Shown in pieces: positions 35,631-48,071 of a stretch of DNA of 64,000 nucleotides. Each line of letters starts with the position of its first letter. Position 1 is the stretch's first letter. The position numbers were made by a program, and so were the translations under genes. The notes below the pieces were generated by a model. It had not been told where the DNA came from, made no database searches, and saw only the letters and a program-made list of their open reading frames with translations. The stretch comes from Plantago major (Eukaryota; Streptophyta; Magnoliopsida; Lamiales; Plantaginaceae): assembly GCA_026545765.1 (NCBI GenBank), contig JAIFAC010000008.1, positions 643,501-707,500 on the forward strand. The letters run 5' to 3'.

Positions 35631-38600
35631 TGGATATGTTAAGTCTTCTGCGTGTACAACTAAATTTTATTTTACCAACTACTTACTTCAAATTAAGATG
35701 TTTAAGCACCTACACGAGTTCTATTTCTTTTTTTTTTTTAGTTTAGAAGGTATTCACCCAATTAATTAAGGTATCCAACAACAAGAACTAGATTATATGC
35801 AAACTATATTGTTAACTCATTAGCGTTGTTAAGGTAAAGGTATTTAAAAGCTTCGACAACATGGAATAATGTAAGCATGAGGAATACAAGTTATTAGTTA
35901 GATAGACTTTATAATTATAAGATATTTATAGGTATACTTCACTATTACTATTGGGTTGTAGTAGATATGGTAGGCATAGTTCTTTACTAATAGATACTAA
36001 TGCAACATATAAACAAGGTATACTAACTTATTTATTACTTATAATAGGTATAATATAAGATAATACTTAGTACCAACACTTTCTCTGGATCATAATAGAT
36101 AAAATAAAGGGTTTAGTAAAGCCCAATAAAAGTAAGCTAATCCTAGAGTCAACAAAGAAGTTTAGGGGTAGACGCATCCTTCATATATAAGAGTTTATAA
36201 GAAACAAGGCAAGTAGAATTATTAGTTATTAATTTATATTAGTATAAGAAGACGCCTACCAAAGAACACAATGGAAGGGATATAGTAAACATCATTAGGT
36301 ACACTAAGTAGAAGACTTCATAATCATATTACACATATTTTACACTTAATATAATAAGGACTATTATAAATAGAAAAAGGTATACAACTCTAAGTTCCAA
36401 GTCAACATCTAACAAAGCATAATACACTAGGTTCTCTTATGAAATTCTTAGTTAAATGCCAAAATTCCCATTAACTCTGACTTGGATCTACAATGGGTGA
36501 TTTACATATGCTTTGATACAAATCTTGTCTATATACTAGTATGGTATGTTTAGGAATAAATCATGGTAGTTTATATGCAACAAGTAGAAGAAAAGACTAT
36601 GCTAAGTAAAACTTAAGGTATATAAACTTATAAGGCAATGTAAAGTATATCAGTATATAAGGATTTCCTTCATTTTATGTTGTATACTCTAAGTAATCTA
36701 TGTACGGAATCCTTCCCTTTTCTATCTATATTATAGGTTCTTTCCTTTGTAGTGATTTTGTATTATATAGTAGTTCTAACTTGCTCTTATCTAAAAATAA
36801 ATGAGTTCTCGTGTTAGTCCATGTTTTCTTTCTCCAATATAGAGTGCTATATAGAATGTGTTACTTTATGGATATAAGTTATAGAGAAATTGCGAGGCAA
36901 GCTAGAAAACCAAATTGTATAGTAGTAGTAGGTGTACTAAGATAAGAGTATTTTCCAAGGGATCAAAGACTTAATTATGTGTTGTAATATTCTATACTAA
37001 ACTAATAAGAAGAACTCTTATAATGGTAATATAGGTAATTTAAAGAAAGGTGTCTCTAGTTTTCTCTTCCTTCTCTCTCTTTTGGTAGTAGTGATAGTGT
37101 TATAAGCAAAGTATCTATATGTAGTCTCTACTAGGTTAATATAAGAATGAAACAAAGAAAGCCCTTAAACTCCCAATCTTACCTTTATATGAATATTACT
37201 TAGGTTAAACAACAAGGACAAAGTATAATTATAATATAATGAGAATCATGTTCAAGGAAGAAGGTAGTACACTAATGTATACTTAATAAGATAAAAAAAA
37301 AGGTATTTATTATATAAAAATTTATAGGTTATAAAGGATCATGTATTATACATTAAAATTTATTATTTAAACTATATAAATAACTAAGGTAAGCTTCTAA
37401 TCATGGATGTACTCTATTATGTTCTCTACACTATCTATATTAAGTCCTTTAACTTTGCTTTGCTTTTGCTAGTAGCCTATGAAGTTATAACATGCACTCT
37501 AGTCAACTCTCATATATACCTCTTCTTTGTTTTAGTATTACCCTTATATGTACTGTACGCTATGTTTTACCCTTTCTTACAAAGAAAAGAGTTTATATAG
37601 ATGTATAGGTGTGTATATTCCCTCTTCTCTAAATATTTCTCTTACTATATCTTATCACGTATAATTTGTTAAGGACCAAATACACTTATGGAATATTCCT
37701 TTTATGATGAAAGACACCTAGCTAAGATATATCCCTATAGGCGTAACATACATTGCATAGATCATACTCCTTATATACTTTACCTATAAGTACATGGCCT
37801 ATTCTATACTATAGCAACGAATAATATAAATTAATGAACTACTTCAACTAATCCACTATAAGATCACGTGGGCTTTCTCTCTTTGTATTAATATGTTTAC
37901 TTATAGGAGTCATCACTTAATTACTTGCTTTGGTCTAATAACTAATAAATCTAATAGTAGAGGGGGTAGCATGGTTTCTTATGTGTCTTTATCTTATATA
38001 CATTCTTATAGGGTGTTGTCTTTGGTTTGTATACTTCTATTCTGCTTTACACGTGTAGTACTTGGTGGAGTAAGGTATCTTTTTTATATTATATAATAAG
38101 TTCATCATAGGCTAATCACTTAATAAGATGTTCTCCTCTTTCCTAGACAAATATAACTCAATAGTATTTATAGATAACTCTAACTTAGTCTTTGGTAAGT
38201 AATGAGCACGTGCTTAGTTTAATATAAAAATATGTTGTTACTACAGATAGAAGAAGAAGGAACTCTTATTATACTTATATACTTCTATTTATACTTCTTT
38301 CTATATTAAGGTAAAGTCTCAGGCATTTTTATATCATAATTTATATTACACTACTGGGTATACCTTGTTTATTATTATCCATACATATAACTAGTTTTTC
38401 TCATACATAAACTCGATACAACTCTATAATAGCATATGTGTCTTATACCTCTATAATATATTCCTATACTATGCGTTTACTTACTCTATTGTATAGTTTG
38501 TTTTCCTTACTTAAACTTTTAACTAAATACCTTCTTTCTTCTTTTACACCTAATTACTAAATATTATATACCACATACTCTTTATAAATAAATACCTAGC

Positions 38601-39540
38601 AAAGAGTACCCCTTACCTAAGAAATATAGGTTAAATGTATAAATATCTCCTAACAAGAAAGAATACTATGAAAAATATAAGAGCCTAGTATAATACGTAT
38701 AGAACCTTAGACTAAATACTACAAGATCTAAGACTAATAATGGCTTATCCTTAACTACTAAATTCTTAGTTGAAGGTGTAATATAATAATTCATGGAGTA
38801 CTCTCTTCTAGTTTATGTAGGTACTTTACTTAGTTCTATTCATTTATACTTTAGTTACCTTGCCTTAGGTACTCAATAATATAATAATTAGGTGTATCCT
38901 AGTAGTCATAGAAAGAGATTCATGTAAAAGTCGATGCGTATGTCAGTCAAGCTTTCCTATGTATTTTGTTAGAAGTTCTAATGCCAATTATAGCCAGACT
39001 CTTTATACCCTTTACTCTAACAAGCCAAGATCTAAAGGAACAGGGTACTTTTTTTCTACCAATTTTACTTATCCACCTCATTAAACTTTACTAAGATATT
39101 TATTAAGTGATCTTACTTACCCAACTTAACCGAAGGAGATATTTCCAACCAAGAATTTAGAATCCACATATAAAATATAAGATAGGGTTGTGGGATAGAA
39201 CCTAAGAATGGTGTTGTATAATAAGAGAGCACTACTGCATATTAAGACATAGGTTTAAGGTGGTTGTTTTAATAAGATCCTTTAATAAGGGGGTATAATA
39301 ATTATAATAGGTTAGGGAAGAATTACTCTACTTGTGTTTAGGTAGTTATTGTGTATTGGGACTAATAATCTTTGTGTAAGTAAATTCTTTATAACTAGGT
39401 TCTATGACATCTATAAGGTAACTTTATAAGGTAGTTATGAATTATATAAGCAATGTTGCCTTGTTTCTAGGGTATACTTATTTATTATATCTATAATATA
39501 TCATGTGTAATTATAAAAGTTACTTTACAATGATCTCTAT

Positions 39541-39562
39541 ACGTACATTAAACGTACATTAA
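39541..39562 (+). repeat. 11-bp exact tandem duplication
   Basis: The unit ACGTACATTAA is present twice head to tail. Confidence 0.9.
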
Positions 39563-39682
39563 GTTACCTTGACAAATCTTGTTAAATTCGAATTATAATA
39601 AAAGACAGAGTTTAAAATGAAACAAATTATAAGGTGTAAGAACTCTGACATACCACACTTAAATACCCTAATATCTATTCTC

Positions 39683-39700
39683 TATATAGTATATATAGTA
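39683..39700 (+). repeat. 9-bp exact tandem duplication
   Basis: The unit TATATAGTA is present twice. Confidence 0.85.
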
Positions 39701-40032
39701 TATTTATAAAATAAAAAAAGCTGCCTGGCTTAATAAATCTGTAACCTTCTCTCTCTTATTTGTCGATTCTAAAATGGATAAATAAAGTAGCATACCTATC
39801 TATGGCAAATCGGTTGAATGCGGCGTGTAAAAACAAACACTTAGGCGCAAGGTATAATAATAAGAAGTCTTGGAACGTACTCATCTCATCTTGTATTATT
39901 TGTTGATGAAAATAATCAATCCATAGGAAAAAAATTATACAAAGAATTCTAGTAACGATGATTATAGTATATAATAAAATTGTTGGGATTCCTTGTTTCT
40001 GTAGGATATCATAACCCCAAATACCTATTTTA

Positions 40033-40052
40033 TTTATAAGAATTTATAAGAA
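40033..40052 (+). repeat. 10-bp exact tandem duplication
   Basis: The unit TTTATAAGAA is present twice. Confidence 0.85.
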
Positions 40053-40173
40053 ATAAGTTAAGTTTATAGTAGACAAGTCTAAGGCGCTCTTTTAGAAATT
40101 AGCAGATAATATAAATAAACAAGAAGAAATAAGAATTTCAACTATTCCAACCAAAGTTCCATTAATCTGACCC

Positions 40174-40194
40174 TATATATATATATATATATAT
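40174..40194. repeat. (TA)10 microsatellite
   Basis: Uninterrupted alternating TA of 21 bp, preceded by GACCC. Confidence 0.95.
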
Positions 40195-41963
40195 GTTATT
40201 CTAAATGGCTTGCAGCTACAAGTGTATATAAAACGGAAGTAGAGACGAATACAACATGGCCCACTTAATTTAGCAAGAAAAAAAAGAGACACAATATTTA
40301 ATTTAACATCATTGAATTGATGACTCTTAAATAATTTAGTAAACCTAACGAATATATCAATCAGTTTCACTCGCAGAAATAGAATTTCCATATCTTGGTG
40401 TTGCTTGTTACAAGTATGATCTATATACATCTCTATACATTTACTACGAAAGTTTTAAGTATTAATAAAGTTGGGTAAGGGTAGTTCTCCGCTATTATTT
40501 GTCTAAGTAATCGAAAAAATAATAGAAATAAATAAGGGGTTGTTTTGTACCATGTACTACTATTTCCTAGAAGTATGTGAGTAATAAATAAATTACCTGG
40601 CATCACGTATTATTAATTAGCATAGCAGAAAAAAAGTATACGTACAGGAAGAATCTACTAAATCTCTTATATTTTAAAAGTAATTTTGAAGATTATCGTC
40701 TTTTGAATATGTTATAGGTATGTGTAATAAATTTTGCCAAGACCTTGCCGAATTCTCTACTTTGCCGAAATAAAAAAAGTCCACTCCTGCTGGTTTGAAA
40801 TAATTCGCAGTACAGACAAATTAATTGCCCTATAAAGGAGGCATGAAATGAATAAGTGAAACAGGCCTACATTCTTTCTTGTTTTGTGTTGTTCATTAGA
40901 GTATTCTTTAGACGTGGGTTAAGACAAATCTTCTAAAGGCGTATGTATGGGTTCCTGAAAACAATGAAATAGTAGTACTCTTTATTATGGTTCCTCTTCC
41001 TCTTGTAAATATTAATTAAATATTGTTATTAGGTGCTGGATAGATCTATATGGTATTCTCTTCTAATCTTCTAAATGTTTAATAAAAGTGAAAAGTTGTT
41101 GTTGGATGTCTGTTCTTTTTTTTCTATCCCTTGATCTTTCTAGACTAAGGTTTCATTTTTACATGATTAGGTAACTTTCTAACTAATCTTTAAGTTATGT
41201 TTTTCCAATTATTTTTCATCAATCCCAATCTTTTCATTTCCAATCTTAGTGTGAGACAAATTCTTTCGAGGTATAAGCGGCGAAATCAGATAGATATCCA
41301 AACAAACGCATAATCAATCATAATAGTAATATTCTCAAATATACTTCCTAAGATAAGAGGTTTTCTCTGAAATACACAACACAAACACCGATAATATTCC
41401 AGCAAATTAACAACAAGAGCATATCGAAACAGAGAATGCATAAATATACGTACTCGCACAAAAGAAAGGACATAGTAAAGAATAGAACAACTAACTATGC
41501 TTAGAATCCAGTTATCTTTTTCTAGTCTTGTAACAAGTTTCTAAAATAAAAAAGAACCAATGAATTTTGTATACATTCTAAACACCTTTATTAGTTGCTA
41601 AACTCGATATACTCTTTTCTTCTATATCATATCCCATACATATTCGTAGCCGGAACTTCTTATCCTATTCTTAAACAAACAAAAACAACAAATTACTAAG
41701 ATATTGTAAATGAAGTGATGTACACACTTGTCATTCATTTTAATACCGAGTCTCTAAGAGAAGGCGTAGGAAGAAAGTACGTAAATTCTCATTTTAAATA
41801 TTGAACAGATTTTGACATTATCCTTTAACTAACTTTATCCAAGTTATTCCAGACTATGAAAGAAAAACAAAATGATTCGAATATGCTCTTGCGAGAGAAC
41901 GTCTTTAGCCAATGACCGCTATATATATATGGTAAAAGGACAGGTCTCTTCTGTTTAGATATT

Positions 41964-42001
41964 AGTTTAGTTAGTAGTATTAAGTTTAGTTAGTAGTATT
42001 A
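41964..42001 (+). repeat. 19-bp exact tandem duplication
   Basis: The unit AGTTTAGTTAGTAGTATTA occurs at 41964-41982 and 41983-42001 without mismatch, followed by an ATA/AAT simple repeat. It is the longest exact two-copy unit I found. Confidence 0.95.
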
Positions 42002-42375
42002 TAATAATATAATAATAATAAGAGAGAATAGTAATAGTAGTTAAGAATATAAAACTAGGACAAGAGCGGATTTGTAGATTAATGACCAAGATGGAGACCA
42101 ATCGATTTATAATTATAGATTAGAATCGAAAAAGTTATAAAGAAAGTAGAGCCCTTTTATTTTAGTACTCATATAGAGTCAACTGAAGGTATTCGTGGAG
42201 TATTTTATTTCATTTTTATCCACCACACGCTCTAGAGGAGGGATACTGCTGTGTCATTCCAAATTGCACCGAATTGTCGCATTCCGTATTCTTAGAATTA
42301 ACTCATTTGCAACCTAAGCATTCTCCATATTTTCCATTTCCCTATTCAATCAAGAGCAAGAGCTCAACTAACAAC

Positions 42376-42409
42376 TTAGATTCTTATATCAATTAGATTC
42401 TTATAACAA
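42376..42409 (+). repeat. 17-bp tandem duplication, one mismatch
   Basis: TTAGATTCTTATATCAA is followed directly by TTAGATTCTTATAACAA; the units differ at one base. Confidence 0.9.
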
Positions 42410-42816
42410 ACAAACTACTTCGTTAGATTATTTTATTTATTTCGTTACGAACTAGATATTTGGGTTAGAAAGAAGTCCCAGCAACAGAAATAACAAGACA
42501 AACAAAAAGAAAAAGATAATAAAATAGAATAGTGATCTCCCAGGTAAAGCAATTCCAACGGCTCAGAGAATAGATGTTTAACTACTCAATAGATTTCTAA
42601 GTCCAGCCATTAAGTTTCTAATATATTATATTATGTTATTTTTAGCTCTTTCTTTTCTATATTCTATTTTTCTTCTACTACTATCCCCATATACAATATG
42701 AAGCATTCTCCGTAATTAATATACTCTATCTAATTCTAATATTTCCATCCTAGTACATTTTATTTTAATATCCATCTCATATTATAACTCTTTTTTGAAT
42801 TTATACGTATAAAACA

Positions 42817-42842
42817 AACTACAATAATTAACTACAATAATT
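42817..42842 (+). repeat. 13-bp exact tandem duplication
   Basis: The unit AACTACAATAATT is present twice head to tail. Confidence 0.9.
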
Positions 42843-44603
42843 AAAAAACAATACCACTTGGATTAGGAAGAAATAGAGGGAGAAGCAGAGATTACATACA
42901 TATTTTGGGCGTAGTAAGGAAAGGAATAGAATAACTCGAAGAGGATAATAACAATGCATAACTAATAATTAAGCTACAACTATTCAAAACTACAGAAAAG
43001 TACACACATACTCTCTTACATCATTTAACTGGCATTATTAAGAACATTTTTAAGAATATAAATATAAAATTAATGCGGGCTAAACACTATCTTACTACAG
43101 CAAACAGCAATACCTCTTTATGCACTAGATTTAGAACCTAAACCTAAACCTATACAACATCTAAAAATACACATAGTTAGACATAGTAGTTGGAATATAC
43201 TAGAAATTAGACTTAAATTTAAATAGAATGAAATAGAAGAAATAGAGAAGAAGACACAACTCATATCATATTTATAGAACATATGGAAAAGGGAAGAGAG
43301 ATACGCCCTAAAAAACCCATTCCATCATCAATTATTATTACAAGAATAAAGGCTTAATTAAAAGAGATATATAGAAACAACACATGATATAATATTATCA
43401 AAATAAACTACTTAATAAATAGTGATGATTATTCTTTCTGGTTCCAATTCTAGATTCTTTCCAAATACATAAATGGATTATTAACCTCAGCAAGTGTATA
43501 TAACTCATTTGGCTCAGAAACTTTTACTATACTAATTTTTTTGTATAACTGATTATAACGAAATAGTTCAAGTATCTAATGTTCATACTTCGTACATAAC
43601 TAGTAATAACACAACTAGTTCGTCGTATACAGTATATAATTCTCAATAATATCTTTCGATTTATCCTTACATACTACAACATACTAATACTATATAATTC
43701 CATATCCTTGTGTAGGCAAATAAATAAATAAATTACTTAATCTAATTTTTTATAGGATCGAAGAGAATAGACATTTAGTGGAAAAACCTAGCAAATATTC
43801 TAATACAGACATAAGAGTAAGGTATAGGTATAACTAATAACCAAACCACCCGAAGAGAAATAGAATGAAATACAATACAGAAGTATAGAAAGAAGACAAC
43901 CAAGATGGTGTTGTACTTTGGTAAGTTAGTTTACTTAGAATTGAATTCTATTTGAGAGAGTTGAGAGGATTTAATCAATCAAGAAATTAATAAGGGCATT
44001 TATTTTACTTACAAACAACACATTGGGAGTTGGAGATCAAAGCAAAATACAAAATTGCAAGGAATTTTTACAAACATTATAAAGAAAAAGTAGAGTTCTT
44101 AGATTCAAAAACTACTCTCGGAAAATCAGTTTGAGGTATAATTACGAAATATTTCTATTTTTTTTTTTGCTTTGGGTCCGAATAACGCGCGAATTAAGTC
44201 AAGCCTAACGCATTAATAAGATATTTGGTTCCGGTTCGTGTTTTAGTTCATAAAAAGTCTTCTATAATTTTCATTAATAATTAAGAAACGGGATTTTCTT
44301 TTCAGCAAAAGAAAACAACTATAAGGCGAGTGAGTCCTCTCAGTTATAAGTTATATATAATAAAAGGGGTTTTAGGGAGAATTTTATATGCAGCATACTT
44401 TATTTACCCAGGGTTGGGGTTTTGTACTTACAATTCTATAAATTCCTTGGCTCGTTATCGTTAAGTAGAGAGTTACCTCAATATCAACAGGGAGTCGTTG
44501 TTTACATATCTATTTATCTCTTATCGTCTTGTTAGCTAGTCAACACTCATCCAAAGCTTACATTCTTCATACAGCAGGTGAGTGCATCTGACCGAGGAAC
44601 CAT

Positions 44604-44619
44604 CTACTACTACTACTAC
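44604..44619 (+). repeat. (CTA)5 microsatellite
   Basis: Five CTA units and a final C. On the other strand it is (TAG)n, so it cannot be coding in one frame there. Confidence 0.9.
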
Positions 44620-46999
44620 GAGAGCTCAGCCCAAAACCTTTTTTATCTCACAAATTACAAATTACCCTTTTTAAGTAACTCCTAAAAAACTATGACTAAA
44701 ACTATAAAACACAATATGAAGTTATGCGTAGAACAAAGTATTTGAAACGAGTTGACACGAAATGATATCGATTTCGGTAAATAAAAAACCAATATCAAAG
44801 AAATCGGGAATTTTAAGTATTAACTCCAAATTAGACCTGACTGGGGAAGAAGTTCTAATATTACCCAACAATTCCCTATGAAGAAAGAACACCTGTACTA
44901 GATAAGAAGATCGGAGCAAGGCATATAATTGCCAATACATACAATATAAAATATTATAAAGGCATAGGCGAGTGAAAAATCATAATGGTTTTCTAGCTAT
45001 GGATTAAATATCGTTCTGAAGAAGAGGAAAAGGAAGTCATTTCTTAGACAGACAACACAAAAATAGAAATTAAAGAATTATATCCTTTGTATGCTAGGCT
45101 ACCTTCAAATTTCTAATAATTCATAAATGTTCTAAAAAAGCACATTATTTTTATATTTATATTAGCCGAATAATAAATATTCATCGTGTAATTATCCATT
45201 ATTAAAAAGCATAAAGTACATAAAAAAGAGAAAGGTTAGTCAAATCATGAACTCCTTGAAAAGTACAACATACCTTTAAAGTTCTACTTAGGATTTGTCT
45301 AATACCAGAGTAATTGTAGTACTAATTATTTGCTTGGAAGTTCGACAGTTCAGTGCTACAAGGGGCCACCTGCAAAACTTAAGTGTTGGAAACTACTGAG
45401 ACATGAGAACAGAAAAAGAAAGATAGAATCCAAATAATGCAGACCTCGTCCAGAAACAAATTCTATAATAAGTATGTATAGCTGTATTTGATCCCGAAGA
45501 ATACAAACAACCATAAGAAAGAATCTGACAGACGAATCACACACACGCAGTACGTTTTTACAAGCAAGATAGATAGAAATTGGATTTCGTTAAAAAATAA
45601 GATATGGCGATTCCAAATCAAAAAAGAAAAAAAAAGGTGACTAAAGATAGGAATATTATTGGGCTGGCTCGGAGAACTCTATCATGTATGTTGTATTAAA
45701 TAAATTATACTGGGAAGAGAAGAATACTATCATTGTCTCTTAGTAGTATTAGTAGAGGTATATTTGTTTTTTTGTTAGAAGTTCTGATTACTTTCTTATA
45801 GTCAGGTATAGTAAATATATAACAATGTTCACATCACAAACAAGGTATGAATCATAATGAGCTAAGTCTACAACTAAAGTAATTTACGTGATCCAAAGAT
45901 AGATGAATATAATATTTTAGGTAAGAATTTAGGTAAGCTTGATAATTTACATTAAGTTTTTGTTGTAAAAGAATAGCTTGGGTGTGCCACTCCTTTCAGA
46001 GAATAATAGATCTACTAACCCTCCTTTTATTTTATAAATACTTTAATTTCATTTTTGTCTTCTAGCTTTTTATTATATAATGTTTACAATTTCATTTATA
46101 CTATTAGCTAAATACTACGGACATACTACTATAGTTTCCGCTTGAAGCTACTTATAATAAATATTTACTACTAAGTGCTATACCACGCCTTGGTATTGGG
46201 TTCCATCCTGAACTATTTATTGTACTTTGTGAACTATCCTTCTATACTATCCTAATTTAATACATGCAAAGAATTTCACTTTATAGTTTTAACTTATCCA
46301 TGTGAAAGAACTTATTATAAGAAAACAAAGAAAACATAAAGTTATATAGATAAGTACTTATAAAAACACGTGTTTGATAAATTAATGTATAGGACATATA
46401 AATCACTTTTTAGATAGATATAATTAGGGCATTGTTTTATAGCGTATACGTTGTTAGGGAATGTTAATTGATTTTTTTCTAAGATTTATACATATGTTTC
46501 TTAAGTTATAGGAAGAAATAGAAGTTCTCCTAATAAGTCATTACTAATTCTAATTCTACCAATTATAATATAACTTATATAACTTAGTCTAAGTAAACAA
46601 GGTTGTTGCCTTTACAAATATATGTTGCATAGAGTATTCACCCATTTTTCTACATAAAAGTTTTTAGTATAAGAGTCTAAAAAGATAGCATTATTTTCAA
46701 AGCATGATGTACTAGTATAATTAAGTCTCTTTCATAAATTTAATCATTTCCCACATCCACATAAGTAAGTTACTAAAAATTACTAAAAGGGGGTCGTTAA
46801 AACGTATACCCTAAAATAACATAAATATCAAATGCTGGCAAGAAATCATTAGAATTGTAGGCATATAAGCTAGAATAGATTAAAAATAGGTAAGGGTGTT
46901 AAAGTAAAAGTAATAAGAGGCGAAGTATGCATTATGAAAAGCAGGGCAACAGGTAAGATAAAGAGTGGTATACCTTATGATTTGACTAAGAGATACCAC

Positions 47000-47037
47000 T
47001 AGATAGATAGATAGAATATATAATAGATATAGATAGA
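47000..47037 (+). repeat. (TAGA)n microsatellite, two blocks
   Basis: Four TAGA units at 47000-47015, then an AT-rich interruption and a second shorter TAGA-type block ending near 47037. Confidence 0.85.
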
Positions 47038-47633
47038 ATTGTCTTCTTCTTCTTCCTTTTTGTTTCTTTCAGCAAGTTAAAGTACCCACATAGAGTAAGA
47101 ATTTAGCTCACTATTTAATGCATGTATAATTTATTTGTAGGGAATTGTACTAGTGTACTTCTTAAGTTATTTGTTATATGAAAAATAGGTATCGTGTATT
47201 TACTTTTACTTCTCTTAGGACTATAAGTCGTGTACTTGGTATTTGTATGTAGTATTATTTCTATCCATATATAGGTTCTTAAGGAATATTTAATGGTATA
47301 CGTCTCTTATAACTTTATCTTATTATAAGCTATACAACATGTTCTGTCTTACTATATGTGCTCTTTACTCGAATACTACAAAAGTACTCCTACCTCTACC
47401 TCTATCTTGGTTATAAGCTATAACATACATAGGACACATCTTACCTTACAAACAATTTTAACTTACAAAACTAGATCTTAACGATGAAATAGGATAAATA
47501 GTATACGTACTTAGCTTTTCTTATTTAACTCATGATGAAATCTCTGCTACACTTGATATGAACCTTTAGTTTATGTTCTTTTACTAAATATAATTATAAA
47601 AGGGTAGGTAATTGTTTCTTCTAACTTATATAT

Positions 47634-47648
47634 TATATATATATATAT
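47634..47648. repeat. (TA)7 tract
   Basis: Alternating TA of 15 bp. Confidence 0.9.
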
Positions 47649-48043
47649 CTATTTTCTTCTCTAATGAGAAATGAGAATGAAGTGCACTTACTTTCTTTTG
47701 GTATTGGCTTATACTCACAATATTTCAATTACAATTTTAGGTTATACTTCTCTTAGCTTTTTTTTATTATAAATGTTTCCTTAGGGTACACTACTACCAA
47801 CTATGTTTTAACTTATAGTTAATTTAGTTAATTTCTTGGGTATATGCCTCTTACTAAATATTTATTGTACACACACACTATGGGTCCTATACTACTCTAT
47901 CAAATCCATGTACAAGTTATGCTTTATATATTCCAACCCTTATATTTAAGTAACAACTCTTCTAAGAACTATTAACTATGAAACAGCTATGAAGTAGAAA
48001 GGAATGGTTTCTATTTTCTAAGTATGTATACTTTAAAGAACAC

Positions 48044-48071
48044 TCATTATAATTTAGTCATTATAATTTAG
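48044..48071 (+). repeat. 14-bp exact tandem duplication
   Basis: The unit TCATTATAATTTAG is present twice head to tail. Confidence 0.9.

Larger units (their letters stand above)
31301..40100. other. non-coding, strongly TpA-rich segment
   Basis: The longest frame of the window lies here (35449-35769, plus, 106 codons), but it runs through the TA tract at 35594-35630, giving a Tyr-Ile repeat, and looks like chance. Others (31711-31944 minus, 32668-32913, 34405-34593, 34824-35096, 37403-37600, 37893-38096) are unrecognised and hydrophobic. The line at 31561 has 11 TpA to 6 ApT, and CpA+TpG of 4 against ApC+GpT of 8. I found no RNA genes, terminal repeats or recognisable transposon domains. 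Confidence 0.6.
40101..45900. other. non-coding AT-rich segment with a strand-skewed core
   Basis: No gene is supported. Frames at 40173-40430, 44722-44940 and 45356-45544 (all minus) are unrecognised. The line at 41221 lacks the TpA bias (3 TpA to 6 ApT). From roughly 42.2 to 43.3 kb the plus strand is unusually A-rich and C-rich: the line at 42481 has about 36 A to 8 T, and the line at 42961 about 14 C to 3 G. Several small exact duplications and a (CTA)5 run are present. Confidence 0.55.

Noticed and set aside
35449..35769. Longest open frame of the window, 106 codons
   Set aside because: It runs through a (TA)n tract that yields a Tyr-Ile repeat, is rich in Phe/Tyr/Leu, has no recognisable domain, and its length is near what chance gives at this composition.
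41874..41881. GATTCGAA, considered as the T-loop of a minus-strand tRNA
   Set aside because: The adjacent bases cannot form a T-stem and no anticodon or acceptor arm is visible.
43136..43152. AACCTA repeats (about three units), considered as telomere-like
   Set aside because: Too few units, a 6-bp unit that does not match the common CCCTAA or CCCTAAA telomere sequences, and located internally.
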